Part shown: piece after piece, positions 54,905 through 62,738 of the stretch | Position numbering within the stretch: the first letter of the stretch is position 1 | Layout: each line of letters opens with the position of its first letter | Source of the DNA: CAYVGO01 sp964450725 | Lineage (GTDB): Bacteria; Bacteroidota; Bacteroidia; Bacteroidales; UBA932 | Reading direction: 5' to 3' | Length of the DNA stretch: 64,000 nt | NCBI GenBank assembly: GCA_964450725.1 | Contig: CAYVGO010000006.1 | Coordinates: 4,699 to 68,698 of the forward strand | Notes under the pieces: model-generated | What the model was told of the DNA's origin: nothing | What the model saw: only the letters and a program-made list of their open reading frames with translations | The model's database searches: none | Position numbers and translations under genes: made by a program

Positions 54905-55159
54905 ATGGCAAAACTGATTCTTATTTCGGTAGCATTAATTGGAATTGCATTTTTGTTACTTGGTTTTAATATCTTTTTTCGCAAAGGAAAAACATTTCCT
55001 GAGAGTGAAATCGGAAAAAACAAGGCGATGCAAAAAGCAGGAATAAAATGTTCTCGACAAACAGCCTTTGAAGAACATCGAAAGTATTATGACAAGGACA
55101 AAGAAGATGTCGTTACGGAAGGTTGCGGAGGATGTTGCGGAAACTCTTGTAATGGTTAA
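54905..55159 (+). CDS. Small membrane protein with Cys-rich tail
   Basis: An 84-residue protein of unknown function. One N-terminal membrane helix (LILISVALIGIAFLLLGF) is followed by a charged middle with KTFPESEIGKNKAMQKAGIK, then a C-terminal cluster EGCGGCCGNSCNG with four closely spaced cysteines that could bind metal or form disulfides; a fifth Cys lies mid-chain (GIKCSRQ). The layout recalls NqrM, but the defining NqrM motif is not there. It sits 8 bp after ridA and 3 bp before porD, so co-translation with porD is likely. Confidence 0.75.
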   Translation: MAKLILISVALIGIAFLLLGFNIFFRKGKTFPESEIGKNKAMQKAGIKCSRQTAFEEHRKYYDKDKEDVVTEGCGGCCGNSCNG

Positions 55160-55162
55160 ATT

Positions 55163-56065
55163 ATGGTGAAATATTTTATTGTCAGTATTTTTTATTGTTT
55201 CAGTTTAAGTGTAAGCGCTCAAGACTTACGATGTAATCTGACACTTAATTTTCAAGCCATTCCCTCGCCCAATCTTTCATTATTTGGTAGAATGAAAGAC
55301 GGACTGACAGATTTCATTAACAATCGTACTTGGGGGAGCCAATCTTTACCTAATAACGAGCGTGTTTTATGTGACTTTACTCTTAATATCTTAGAACAAT
55401 CTTCTCAAAACAGTTTTAGAGCCTCCCTGTTAATCGTAGCTCAACGTCCTGTATATAACAGTAACTATCAATCTCCCACATTCAATTTTTTTGATAACGC
55501 ATTATCTTTTACCTTTTCTGAAAATGAGAAAATTGAATTTACAGAAGGTACTTTTGGGAATGCACTGACTGCAAGTATTGCATACTGGATTTATATTATT
55601 TTGGGAATTGACGGCGACAGTTTTTCGCCAAACGGCGGTACGGAATATTTTACTAAATCAGAGCGGATTGTTAGTTCTGCAGCAAGTGTAGGAACATCAA
55701 CGTGGCAAAGTTCTGACCGTAGTAATAAGAGTAAATTTTGGCTGGTTAATAACTACAACAATGCGCAATATGGAAAACTACGTACAGCAATATATAAATA
55801 TCACCGATTAGGATTAGATATGCTTTATGATAACCCGGAAGAAGCACGTAAAAATATTATTGATGCTTTGCAAGATTTGCAATCACTCTATAATGACAAA
55901 CCAGACAATTTAATGTTGGCATTTTATGCTTTCTTTGATGCAAAAGCCGATGAAATTGTCAACATTTTTTCCGGAGCAACACCAACCGAGAAAGGAGAAG
56001 TATATCGAATTGTCAACAAAATTAATAACGCCAACGAACGAAAATACAGGAAACTCAATGAATAG
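55163..56065 (+). CDS. porD: PorD-like T9SS-associated protein (DUF4835)
   Basis: A 300-residue exported protein of the DUF4835 family. The signal peptide is IVSIFYCFSLSVSAQ. The mature start DLRCNLTLNFQAI, then FINNRTWG, CDFTLNILEQS and the middle FNFFDNALSFTFSENE, are family features; the C-terminal third is helical. PorD was found in the screen for Porphyromonas secretion genes, although its exact role is less clear than that of PorK/L/M/N. Location directly before recN is the usual place in Bacteroidales. With porG, porE and a T9SS cargo in the window, a working T9SS is likely. Confidence 0.83.
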   Translation: MVKYFIVSIFYCFSLSVSAQDLRCNLTLNFQAIPSPNLSLFGRMKDGLTDFINNRTWGSQSLPNNERVLCDFTLNILEQSSQNSFRASLLIVAQRPVYNSNYQSPTFNFFDNALSFTFSENEKIEFTEGTFGNALTASIAYWIYIILGIDGDSFSPNGGTEYFTKSERIVSSAASVGTSTWQSSDRSNKSKFWLVNNYNNAQYGKLRTAIYKYHRLGLDMLYDNPEEARKNIIDALQDLQSLYNDKPDNLMLAFYAFFDAKADEIVNIFSGATPTEKGEVYRIVNKINNANERKYRKLNE

Positions 56066-56143
56066 AGATTAGTGGTTAACGATTAGTGATTAGTACAAAT
56101 AATAGGTAGCCGTCTTTGCGAGGAGGTACGAGAAAGCAATCTC
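56066..56143. repeat. Intergenic repeat remnants between porD and recN
   Basis: Two short elements. First, near 56067-56094, the tract gattagtggttaacgattag followed by tgattagta repeats a gattagtg-type unit. Second, at 56111-56143, CGTCTTTGCGAGGAGG followed by TACGAGAAAGCAATCTC resembles a widely scattered palindromic bacterial repeat (CGTCATTGCGAGG...GAAGCAATC) with TTGC/GCAA ends. It is probably a decayed non-autonomous element; no transposase is near. Confidence 0.5.
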
Positions 56144-56174
56144 TGTCATTTTATATTCTACATTTTACATTCCA

Positions 56175-57830
56175 ATGTTACAACATTTAGAAATTGAAAA
56201 TTACGCTTTAATTGACCACTTGGAAATCTCATTTCCTTTAGGATTGTCAACAATTACCGGAGAAACCGGAGCAGGGAAATCTATACTTTTAGGAGCTATT
56301 GGTATGCTGTTGGGGCAACGTACTGATACTTCGGTATTAAAAAAATCGGAAACAGGTTGTATTATAGAAGGCGAGTTCTTGATGACCAATCAAGACTTAC
56401 AGCCACTTTTTGAAGAGAACGATATAGAATTTAGCAAACTGTTGACCATCCGCAGACAAATCAGTGCAACAGGAAAGTCAAGAGCATTTATCAATGATAC
56501 ACCAGTTACGCTGAACGTTCTCAAAAGCATCGGAGAATCTCTGATAGATATTCATTCACAACATCAGAACCTGTTACTACAACGCGACAGTTTTCAACTT
56601 CGAGTGATTGATTCTTTAGCCAATAACAATAAATTATTGAAAGAGTATCAGCAAGTTTATTCTGAGTATAAGAAGGCTGAACGTGAATTGTTAAGACTAA
56701 AAGAGCAATCTAATTTATCTAAAAGTGAGTTAGACTATTTCCAATTCCAATACAACGAATTACTTGCCGCACAACTTAAGCATGATGAACAAGCATTATT
56801 AGAAGAAGAATTGGAACAACTCACTCATGCCGAAGAGATAAAGAGTAAATTTTCACAGTTGGTAGAAATATTATCGGCTGAAGAATTTTCTATTATCAGT
56901 AACCTTACGCAAGTCAATGCAATTTTACACAAGACAAGTGTAGTGTTTGGCAAAGCAGAGTCACTGGCAATTCGCTCTCAGTCATGCTTAATAGAACTTA
57001 AAGATTTATGTAATGATATTGAAGAAATTTCCGAAGTTACGGAAGTAAACCCTGAGAGATTACACGATGTCAATGCAAGGTTAGATATTATTTTCAGTCT
57101 CCAACGTAAACACAAAGTTGACAATATTACCGATTTATTGAAGATTCAACATGAGTTACAGGGAAAATTGACTGTCATCGATAATTTTGAAGAGCATATT
57201 GCCCGACAAGAACAAGCAGTAGATTCCTTACATCTAAAGTTATCGACCTTGGCAGAACAACTGACACTTTCACGTCAAAATTACTTTGAAACCATTGAAG
57301 AACATGTGGTCAAAACGCTGGCAGAATTAGGAATGCCCAATGCTCAATTTAAAGTATCACATCAACTTTCAGAAGTTTTTACTAACACAGGAAAAGATAC
57401 TATTGTTTTCCTTTTTTCTGGGAACAAAGGAACTCCTTTACAGGAAATCTCTGATGTAGCCTCAGGAGGAGAAATGTCAAGATTGATGTTAACGCTAAAA
57501 TCTTTAGTTGCCTTTACCGGAACATTACCTACCATTATTTTTGATGAAATAGATACCGGCGTTTCAGGTGAAATTGCCAACAAAATGGGTAAAATCATTG
57601 CCGAATTAGGAAAGAGTATTCAGGTATTAAACATTACACACTTGCCACAAATTGCTTCAAAGGGAGAACAACACTATCTTGTCTATAAGCAAGAAAACCA
57701 AAAAGACACAACAACTCACATCAGGTTATTGACCAAAGAAGAGCGTGTATTGGAAATTGCTAAAATGTTAAGTGGAAACAGTATTACTGATATTGCAGTA
57801 GAAAATGCTAAAATATTGTTGAATAACTAA
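56175..57830 (+). CDS. recN: DNA repair protein RecN
   Basis: An SMC-like ATPase for double-strand break repair, 551 residues. Walker A TITGETGAGKSILLGAIG is at about residues 28-45. A long coiled coil covers about 150-350. The ABC signature is VASGGEMSRLMLTL, and Walker B is TIIFDEIDTGVSGEI, with ITHLPQIAS as the switch. Length and layout are standard. A LuxE-like gene starts 3 bp downstream. Confidence 0.96.
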   Translation: MLQHLEIENYALIDHLEISFPLGLSTITGETGAGKSILLGAIGMLLGQRTDTSVLKKSETGCIIEGEFLMTNQDLQPLFEENDIEFSKLLTIRRQISATGKSRAFINDTPVTLNVLKSIGESLIDIHSQHQNLLLQRDSFQLRVIDSLANNNKLLKEYQQVYSEYKKAERELLRLKEQSNLSKSELDYFQFQYNELLAAQLKHDEQALLEEELEQLTHAEEIKSKFSQLVEILSAEEFSIISNLTQVNAILHKTSVVFGKAESLAIRSQSCLIELKDLCNDIEEISEVTEVNPERLHDVNARLDIIFSLQRKHKVDNITDLLKIQHELQGKLTVIDNFEEHIARQEQAVDSLHLKLSTLAEQLTLSRQNYFETIEEHVVKTLAELGMPNAQFKVSHQLSEVFTNTGKDTIVFLFSGNKGTPLQEISDVASGGEMSRLMLTLKSLVAFTGTLPTIIFDEIDTGVSGEIANKMGKIIAELGKSIQVLNITHLPQIASKGEQHYLVYKQENQKDTTTHIRLLTKEERVLEIAKMLSGNSITDIAVENAKILLNN

Positions 57831-57833
57831 GAG

Positions 57834-58802
57834 ATGAAGCATTTAACTATTACAGAGAGTGAATTTAATGATTTGGCAATCCAAACTTTTCATCATCAGT
57901 ATCAAACTGTAGAGATTTATCACCAATATGTTGACTTGCTAAAAATTAACTCAGAAGCAATAACATCCTATCTGGATATTCCTTTTTTACCTATCAAGTA
58001 TTTCAAATCTCATGCGGTGATACAAGAGAACCTATCACCACAAACCATATTTACAAGCAGTGCCACAGGCAATAGCGGAATCAGCAAACATTATGTAGCA
58101 GCTGTCGAAATGTATAGAAAAACGGCTCTCACAATTTTTCAAGAGTTTTTCGGAAATCCTCAAGCTATTCCTATCATGGCATTACTTCCCTCTTATTTAG
58201 AGCGTGAAGGCTCGTCATTAATAGAAATGGTTCAATACTTTATTTCTTTGAATCTTCGAAAAGAAGGCGGGTTTTATTTATATAATCATGAAGAACTATA
58301 TCTAAAACTCTGTGAGTATAAAGCAAAGAAAGAACCTGTAATTTTATTTGGAGTTTCTTTTGGGTTACTTGACTTTTGCGAAAGATATACGATGGATTTT
58401 CCTGAATTAATCATTATAGAAACCGGTGGAATGAAAGGAAAACGTACTGAACTTACTCGAAATCAATTACACAAAATATTAAAGCAGCAATTTAATGTCC
58501 CTCATGTTTATTCTGAATATGGCATGACAGAATTACTTTCTCAAGCCTATTACACTTCTTCAGGCTTTTTCCAAACCCCTTGCTGGATGAAGGTTCTCAT
58601 TCGAGATATTCATGCTCCTCTTACAATATTACCCCCCGGATACAACGGCGGAATTAACATCATAGACCTTGCCAACAGCCACTCTTGTGCATTTATTGCT
58701 ACCGATGACATTGGAACTACCATCAACAATGACCGGTCTTTTGATGTTTTAGGAAGAATGGACCACCACGAATTACGCGGATGTAATCTAATGGTAGAGT
58801 AA
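57834..58802 (+). CDS. LuxE-like acyl-protein synthetase/acyltransferase
   Basis: A 322-residue protein of the LuxE/PaaK-type adenylate-forming group. The N-terminal part (LDIPFLPIKYFKSHAV) and TSSATGNSGISKHYV, a Ser/Thr/Gly nucleotide-binding loop, are clear. VYSEYGMTELLSQAYY is the acyl-adenylate motif. The C-terminal end, GRMDHHELRGCNLMVE, is shortened compared with full ANL enzymes, as in LuxE. It would activate a carboxylic acid, perhaps a fatty acid, but the acceptor is not known. It is close behind recN, an order known in Bacteroidales. Confidence 0.83.
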   Translation: MKHLTITESEFNDLAIQTFHHQYQTVEIYHQYVDLLKINSEAITSYLDIPFLPIKYFKSHAVIQENLSPQTIFTSSATGNSGISKHYVAAVEMYRKTALTIFQEFFGNPQAIPIMALLPSYLEREGSSLIEMVQYFISLNLRKEGGFYLYNHEELYLKLCEYKAKKEPVILFGVSFGLLDFCERYTMDFPELIIIETGGMKGKRTELTRNQLHKILKQQFNVPHVYSEYGMTELLSQAYYTSSGFFQTPCWMKVLIRDIHAPLTILPPGYNGGINIIDLANSHSCAFIATDDIGTTINNDRSFDVLGRMDHHELRGCNLMVE

Positions 58803-58815
58803 TAATTTTCCATAA

Positions 58816-58925
58816 CCACAAGTACTTTTCCCAAAAACCACAAGTACTTTTCCCAAAAACCACAAGTACTTTTCCCAAAAACCACAAGTGCTTTTCCCAA
58901 AAACCACAAGTGCTTTTTCTCATAA
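58816..58925 (+). repeat. Five tandem copies of a 22-bp unit
   Basis: Unit CCACAAGTACTTTTCCCAAA plus AA. Copies 1-3 carry the palindrome AAGTACTT; copies 4 and 5 have AAGTGCTT, and copy 5 decays at its end (tttttctcataa). It lies between convergent genes, 14 bp after the LuxE-like stop and 40 bp before the pdxJ stop. There are no unique spacers, so it is not a CRISPR. An open leftward frame across it is a by-product. Confidence 0.92.
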
Positions 58926-58964
58926 CCTGAAGTCCTAAGACCGGAAAGTTACTTTACTCTTACT

Positions 58965-59675
58965 TTACAATGCACGTTTGTAGATTTGAATGGTATTTTC
59001 TAATCCCCAGTAAAGAGCATCACAAATCAGCGCATGTCCTATGGATACTTCAGCCAGATAAGGGATTTGAGATTTAAAGTAGGAGAGGTTTTGGCTATTT
59101 AAATCGTGTCCTGCATTGATACCTAATCCGAGTTGTTGAGCAACCTGTGCTGCTTTTACATAGGGTAGAACGGCTTGTTCTTTATTTCCCGGGAAAAGAG
59201 TAGCATAAGATTCGGTGTATAATTCAATTCTATCTGTACCGGTATCGGCGGCGTACTTTACGGCTTCCGTATCAGGGTTGACAAATACCGACGTTCTAAT
59301 ATTTGCGGCTTTAAACTCTGCAATAATTTTTTGTAAAAACTTCAGGTACGTTTTGGTATCCCAACCCTGGTTAGATGTAATAACATTATCGGCATCGGGT
59401 ACAAGGGTTACTTGTGTGGGAAGTATAGACAGTACCTTTTCTATGAATGCCGAAGAAGGATAACCTTCAATATTGAGTTCTGTTGTTACTGTTTTCTGTA
59501 AGTCATCGACATCAGCATATTTAATATGTCTTTCATCGGGACGTGGATGTACGGTAATGCCGTCGGCTCCAAAACGTTCTACATCTTTGACTACCGTAAT
59601 AAGATGAGGTAGATTACCTCCTCTGGAGTTCCGTAATGTCGCTATTTTATTGACATTTACACTTAACTTCGTCAT
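58965..59675 (-). CDS. pdxJ: Pyridoxine 5'-phosphate synthase
   Basis: Condenses 1-deoxyxylulose 5-phosphate with 3-amino-2-oxopropyl phosphate to pyridoxine phosphate in the DXP-dependent vitamin B6 pathway. The protein has 236 residues and a TIM barrel. KLSVNVNKIATLRNSRGG is the family start, ADGITVHPRPDERHI holds the phosphate-binding HPRPD, and GINAGHDLNSQNL the second substrate-binding loop. It is 1 bp after the TRIC-like gene and ends the leftward operon. Confidence 0.95.
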   Translation of the reverse strand: MTKLSVNVNKIATLRNSRGGNLPHLITVVKDVERFGADGITVHPRPDERHIKYADVDDLQKTVTTELNIEGYPSSAFIEKVLSILPTQVTLVPDADNVITSNQGWDTKTYLKFLQKIIAEFKAANIRTSVFVNPDTEAVKYAADTGTDRIELYTESYATLFPGNKEQAVLPYVKAAQVAQQLGLGINAGHDLNSQNLSYFKSQIPYLAEVSIGHALICDALYWGLENTIQIYKRAL

Positions 59676-59676
59676 A

Positions 59677-60306
59677 CTATTCTTTTAAGGTTAAAGGTGG
59701 AAATCCCCATTTGAACCTTACAACCAAAATACGTAACAAAACAATAATGGCCGTAATGATGATGGGAATATAAATATACGTAATATTAAAATAAGTCAGA
59801 GAAACATACAACATAGCTCCAAAGAGACTGATCGTAGCATAAACTTCTTTATGGAAAATCAACGGAATTTCGTTACGAAGAATATCTCTGACAAGTCCTC
59901 CGAAGCAGCCGGTAATGACTCCCAAAGTTATACAGATGACCGGATGAAAACCTAAAGCCCAACCTTTCTGTGCTCCAATAATTGTAAACACTCCAAGGCT
60001 GATGGAGTCGAAGAGAAAAAGAGTTTTACGCAACTTGTAAAGTGTATTTCTCAATACAATGCCTATAGCCAAAACAATAATAATACAATAAATGTAATCA
60101 ATGCGAGAAACCCAAAAAACAGGACTGTTAATCAAGATGTCTCTGGTGGTACCACCGCCCAGAGCCGTAACAAAAGCAAGGATAAAAGCTCCGAAATAGT
60201 CCATCCGTTTTTCCATTGCTGCCAGCATGCCGGAAATAGCAGCCGCTACAACGCCCACATAGTCAAAGTAAGAAATGAAGTTTTCTGCAAAGTGTTGAAA
60301 GGTCAT
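59677..60306 (-). CDS. TRIC/YadS-like membrane channel (UPF0126)
   Basis: A 209-residue inner-membrane protein with seven predicted helices and the internal duplication of the prokaryotic TRIC family: LGGGTTRDILINSPV in the first half and FGGLVRDILRNEIPL in the second. Bacterial members are trimeric cation channels in structural work; some are proposed glycine carriers. It overlaps the upstream hydrolase gene by four bases (ATGA). Confidence 0.9.
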   Translation of the reverse strand: MTFQHFAENFISYFDYVGVVAAAISGMLAAMEKRMDYFGAFILAFVTALGGGTTRDILINSPVFWVSRIDYIYCIIIVLAIGIVLRNTLYKLRKTLFLFDSISLGVFTIIGAQKGWALGFHPVICITLGVITGCFGGLVRDILRNEIPLIFHKEVYATISLFGAMLYVSLTYFNITYIYIPIIITAIIVLLRILVVRFKWGFPPLTLKE

Positions 60307-60929
60307 TGTAAGTAAGGATTATATTGTTTCTCATCTGCAATGGTAGAACTCTCGCCATGTCCGGGTAAAACAACCGTATCTTGCGGTAAAATCAACAAGT
60401 GTTTTTTGATGGCATTCACTAAGGTTTTATAATCTCCGCCCGGTAAATCGACCCGTCCTATATTGCGGGCAAAGAGAGAATCACCCGTAATTACGGCTTG
60501 ATCCTGCGGAATATAGAACGCAACTCCGCCGCAAGAGTGTCCGGGAATATGAAATACTTCGACAGACAACTCTCCGACTTTCAACCTTTCAGGCAAGGGC
60601 TCAAAGTCAGGTACTGCATGATAAGTGAAACCCAATATTTGTGCCTGGTATTCTGCGTTCTTGATTAGATAGTGATCATCTGCATGATAAAAATAGCGAG
60701 TATTATACTTGTTGACAACATAGTTTACTCCCAAAATGTGATCAATGTGGCAATGTGTATTGACAACAGCCGTCAGATGAAGTTTCTGCTCTTCAACAAA
60801 TTGGTCAAAGAGAACTTTTTCATGTTCTGTTTCACAGGCAGGGTCAACCGCAATAGCCTCTTTTGTTGCTGTGTCCCAGCAAAGGTAAGTGTTTACTTGA
60901 TATTGATTAAAAATAAATTGCTGTATCAT
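60303..60929 (-). CDS. Metallo-beta-lactamase-fold hydrolase (glyoxalase II-like)
   Basis: A 208-residue cytoplasmic hydrolase. The metal motif is VVNTHCHIDHILG (THxHxDH), followed by IPGHSCGGVAFYIP, TGDSLFARNIGRVDLPGGD and VLPGHGESSTI, giving the full two-metal ligand set. The sequence is closest in style to the YcbL/glyoxalase II-like group. The substrate could be an acylglutathione-like or other thioester. It lies 37 bp after the radical SAM gene. Confidence 0.9.
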   Translation of the reverse strand: MIQQFIFNQYQVNTYLCWDTATKEAIAVDPACETEHEKVLFDQFVEEQKLHLTAVVNTHCHIDHILGVNYVVNKYNTRYFYHADDHYLIKNAEYQAQILGFTYHAVPDFEPLPERLKVGELSVEVFHIPGHSCGGVAFYIPQDQAVITGDSLFARNIGRVDLPGGDYKTLVNAIKKHLLILPQDTVVLPGHGESSTIADEKQYNPYLQ

Positions 60930-60966
60930 AAATGTTGTTGATTAATATATTATGCTGTAGCATTTA

Positions 60967-62037
60967 CTACTGTTGTGTTGTAATGATAGATTGATGAATA
61001 CAGGAAATAATTCCCGGTTTGTCGGGATTCCATAAGTGCATTGCCCCTCCGTTACAGTCTTTAAATGAACTGCAATGAGCACATTTTCCCGCTTCCTTAG
61101 CCCAATTACGATTTCTCATCAAGTCAAACTTTGTATTCCAAATTGTCCATAAATCGTCGGTGTAAATATTACCTTGCGTAAATCCGCGATGAATATTAGG
61201 ACATCCGGAAATGCTACCGTCTGCAAGCACAGAGGCTATGTTTACACCTGCCCTGCAAAAGAAAAATGAATCACGTACCTTCTCTTCATAAGAACCGGTA
61301 TAAGCCTCACAACTAAACTTGACATGAATACTGTTGCTCATCTTACGTTTTTCTACAATAAAGTTCATTAAATATTTTAATTCATTGTGATTCAGTTGTA
61401 AGTCTAAGTTATTTTCGGCTCTGCCAATGGGGGAAATGGTAAATAGTCTCCACTGCTTCACCTTCAGTTGCTGTAAAAGTTGATAAATATTTTCTAACGT
61501 TGCAATATTCTTTTTATGAACACAGGTAACAACATCGTGCATTAAACCTTGTGTGTCGGCTATTTTTTGGATAGCATCAACGGCCTTGTGAAAACTTTTA
61601 TTATTATTTCGCAACCAATTATGCTCAGCTTCCAATCCGTCTAAACTGACAGTGATGCTACTCATACCTGAAGACATAAGTTCTGCATGCTTATCGGCGG
61701 TGTAATAGTAGCCGTTGGTTACCATTCCCCACTGAAAGCCATTGTTTATCAACTCTTCTCCGCATTGAGCAATGTCTTTGCGAAGTAAGGGTTCTCCACC
61801 CATGAATACAACAACAACCGTATTGGGTTTGCTGTGTTTTTTTAATGGAAGTATGGCATTCAGAAAATCTTTAAAAGGCATGTCAGAAGTATTACTTTCT
61901 TGATGACAGTCTGAACCGCAGTGAAGACAGTTCAAATTACAACGTAAAGTACATTCCCAAAACAAATAATTCAACTCATGAAGGGCAATTTCATTCTTTT
62001 TAAACTGCCGAATGAAAAAGCGGCGAAAAAAATTCAT
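60967..62037 (-). CDS. Radical SAM/SPASM enzyme of the rSAM/lipoprotein system
   Basis: A 356-residue radical SAM enzyme. The cluster motif CX3CX2C is Cys33-Cys37-Cys40 in ECTLRCNLNCLHCGSDC. MGGEPLLRKD (about residues 79-88) is the SAM-binding GGE motif. The C-terminal SPASM region holds further clusters: FFFCRAGVN, SGCPNIHRG, GKCAHCSSFKDCNGG and ISCIHQ. The sequence fits the family described computationally as the enzyme of the 'rSAM/lipoprotein system' in Bacteroidales; its partner lipoprotein is encoded 2 bp upstream, which supports that. SPASM enzymes commonly modify peptides, so the lipoprotein is the natural candidate substrate, though no modification has been shown as far as I know. 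It is not a sulfatase-maturating enzyme by motif. Confidence 0.85.
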   Translation of the reverse strand: MNFFRRFFIRQFKKNEIALHELNYLFWECTLRCNLNCLHCGSDCHQESNTSDMPFKDFLNAILPLKKHSKPNTVVVVFMGGEPLLRKDIAQCGEELINNGFQWGMVTNGYYYTADKHAELMSSGMSSITVSLDGLEAEHNWLRNNNKSFHKAVDAIQKIADTQGLMHDVVTCVHKKNIATLENIYQLLQQLKVKQWRLFTISPIGRAENNLDLQLNHNELKYLMNFIVEKRKMSNSIHVKFSCEAYTGSYEEKVRDSFFFCRAGVNIASVLADGSISGCPNIHRGFTQGNIYTDDLWTIWNTKFDLMRNRNWAKEAGKCAHCSSFKDCNGGAMHLWNPDKPGIISCIHQSIITTQQ

Positions 62038-62039
62038 TC

Positions 62040-62423
62040 CTATTCTTTTTCTAAATAAATAATCAACTCTTCCTCCTTAAAAACTGAGACAAAGGTAGTA
62101 TCTATATTTTTATAAAGCCCATTTACAACACTATCAATATCTTTTATCGTTAATGATAATGGATATATTTTCTCTGTTTTAACTTTTTCTTCTGCAATTA
62201 CCGAAAATTTTCCGTCAACGTCTGTTGTATCTCTACTGTCAGAAATACCCGCCACTTCAATACCTTTCACCGGAAGTGCAGTGGCTTTATCCAAAATTCT
62301 TCCTTTAATTGAAATATAGTTGTAATGGATATTGCGTGGCATTCCGTAGCATGCTTCAAAAACAAATACAGCAGTGGAGCAACTTAAAAACCCCAAAACC
62401 TTACGTAATATTCTTCTTTTCAC
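62040..62423 (-). CDS. Partner lipoprotein of the rSAM/lipoprotein system
   Basis: A 127-residue predicted lipoprotein. The GTG at 62421-62423 gives MKRRILRKVLGFLSCSTAVF, a good signal sequence, ending in the lipobox VFEACYGMP; CYGxP is a feature of this family. The mature part is a small carboxypeptidase-regulatory-like beta domain (ISIKGRILDKATALPVKGIE, then TTDVDGKFSV). A longer frame reaches an ATG at 62543 but would bury the signal peptide 40 residues in. The radical SAM gene starts 2 bp downstream. Its role, and whether the enzyme modifies it, is unknown. Confidence 0.78.
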   Translation of the reverse strand: MKRRILRKVLGFLSCSTAVFVFEACYGMPRNIHYNYISIKGRILDKATALPVKGIEVAGISDSRDTTDVDGKFSVIAEEKVKTEKIYPLSLTIKDIDSVVNGLYKNIDTTFVSVFKEEELIIYLEKE

Positions 62424-62540
62424 CGCAACACAATTTAATGATAAATAATAAGTTATTTTGTAAAATGTCTTCTTTGTTATAAGAGATTGATGCCTTAGTC
62501 TTATGAGATAAAAAAGATTCTCACTACAAACAATGGAATA

Positions 62541-62548
62541 CAAAAATA
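62541..62548 (-). promoter_or_regulatory. Possible -7 box of the rSAM/lipoprotein operon
   Basis: Leftward TATTTTTG fits TAnnTTTG. It would start transcription near 62535, inside any longer reading frame, and so favours the GTG start at 62423. No -33 TTG at the right distance. Confidence 0.35.
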
Positions 62549-62633
62549 ATACACAAGACGTTGATTTGAAAAAAGCTAATGCTTGTTAGTGCAATTTAGC
62601 TTTGATGTATATATAATGTAAATATTTGTTTTA

Positions 62634-62641
62634 TACCTTTG
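62634..62641 (+). promoter_or_regulatory. Predicted -7 box of the surface lipoprotein gene
   Basis: TACCTTTG matches the consensus, about 98 bp upstream of the ATG. The -33 element is not clear. Confidence 0.45.
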
Positions 62642-62738
62642 TGTTCTCTTGAAGAGTCAGCAACAGTCAATGAGAATCAGTAGATTGGTTATATTTACTT
62701 ACGCTGAAATTCTATAAAGACATTTAACTACTTAACTC

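Noticed and set aside
58610..58923. Leftward open frames across the 22-bp array
   Set aside because: Periodic peptide produced by the repeat, antisense to the end of the LuxE-like gene; no family features.
60967..62037. Anaerobic sulfatase-maturating enzyme for the Ser-type sulfatase
   Set aside because: It is an SPASM enzyme, but its N-terminal and SPASM motifs and the adjacent CYGxP lipoprotein fit the rSAM/lipoprotein group better; it lies more than 22 kb from the sulfatase.
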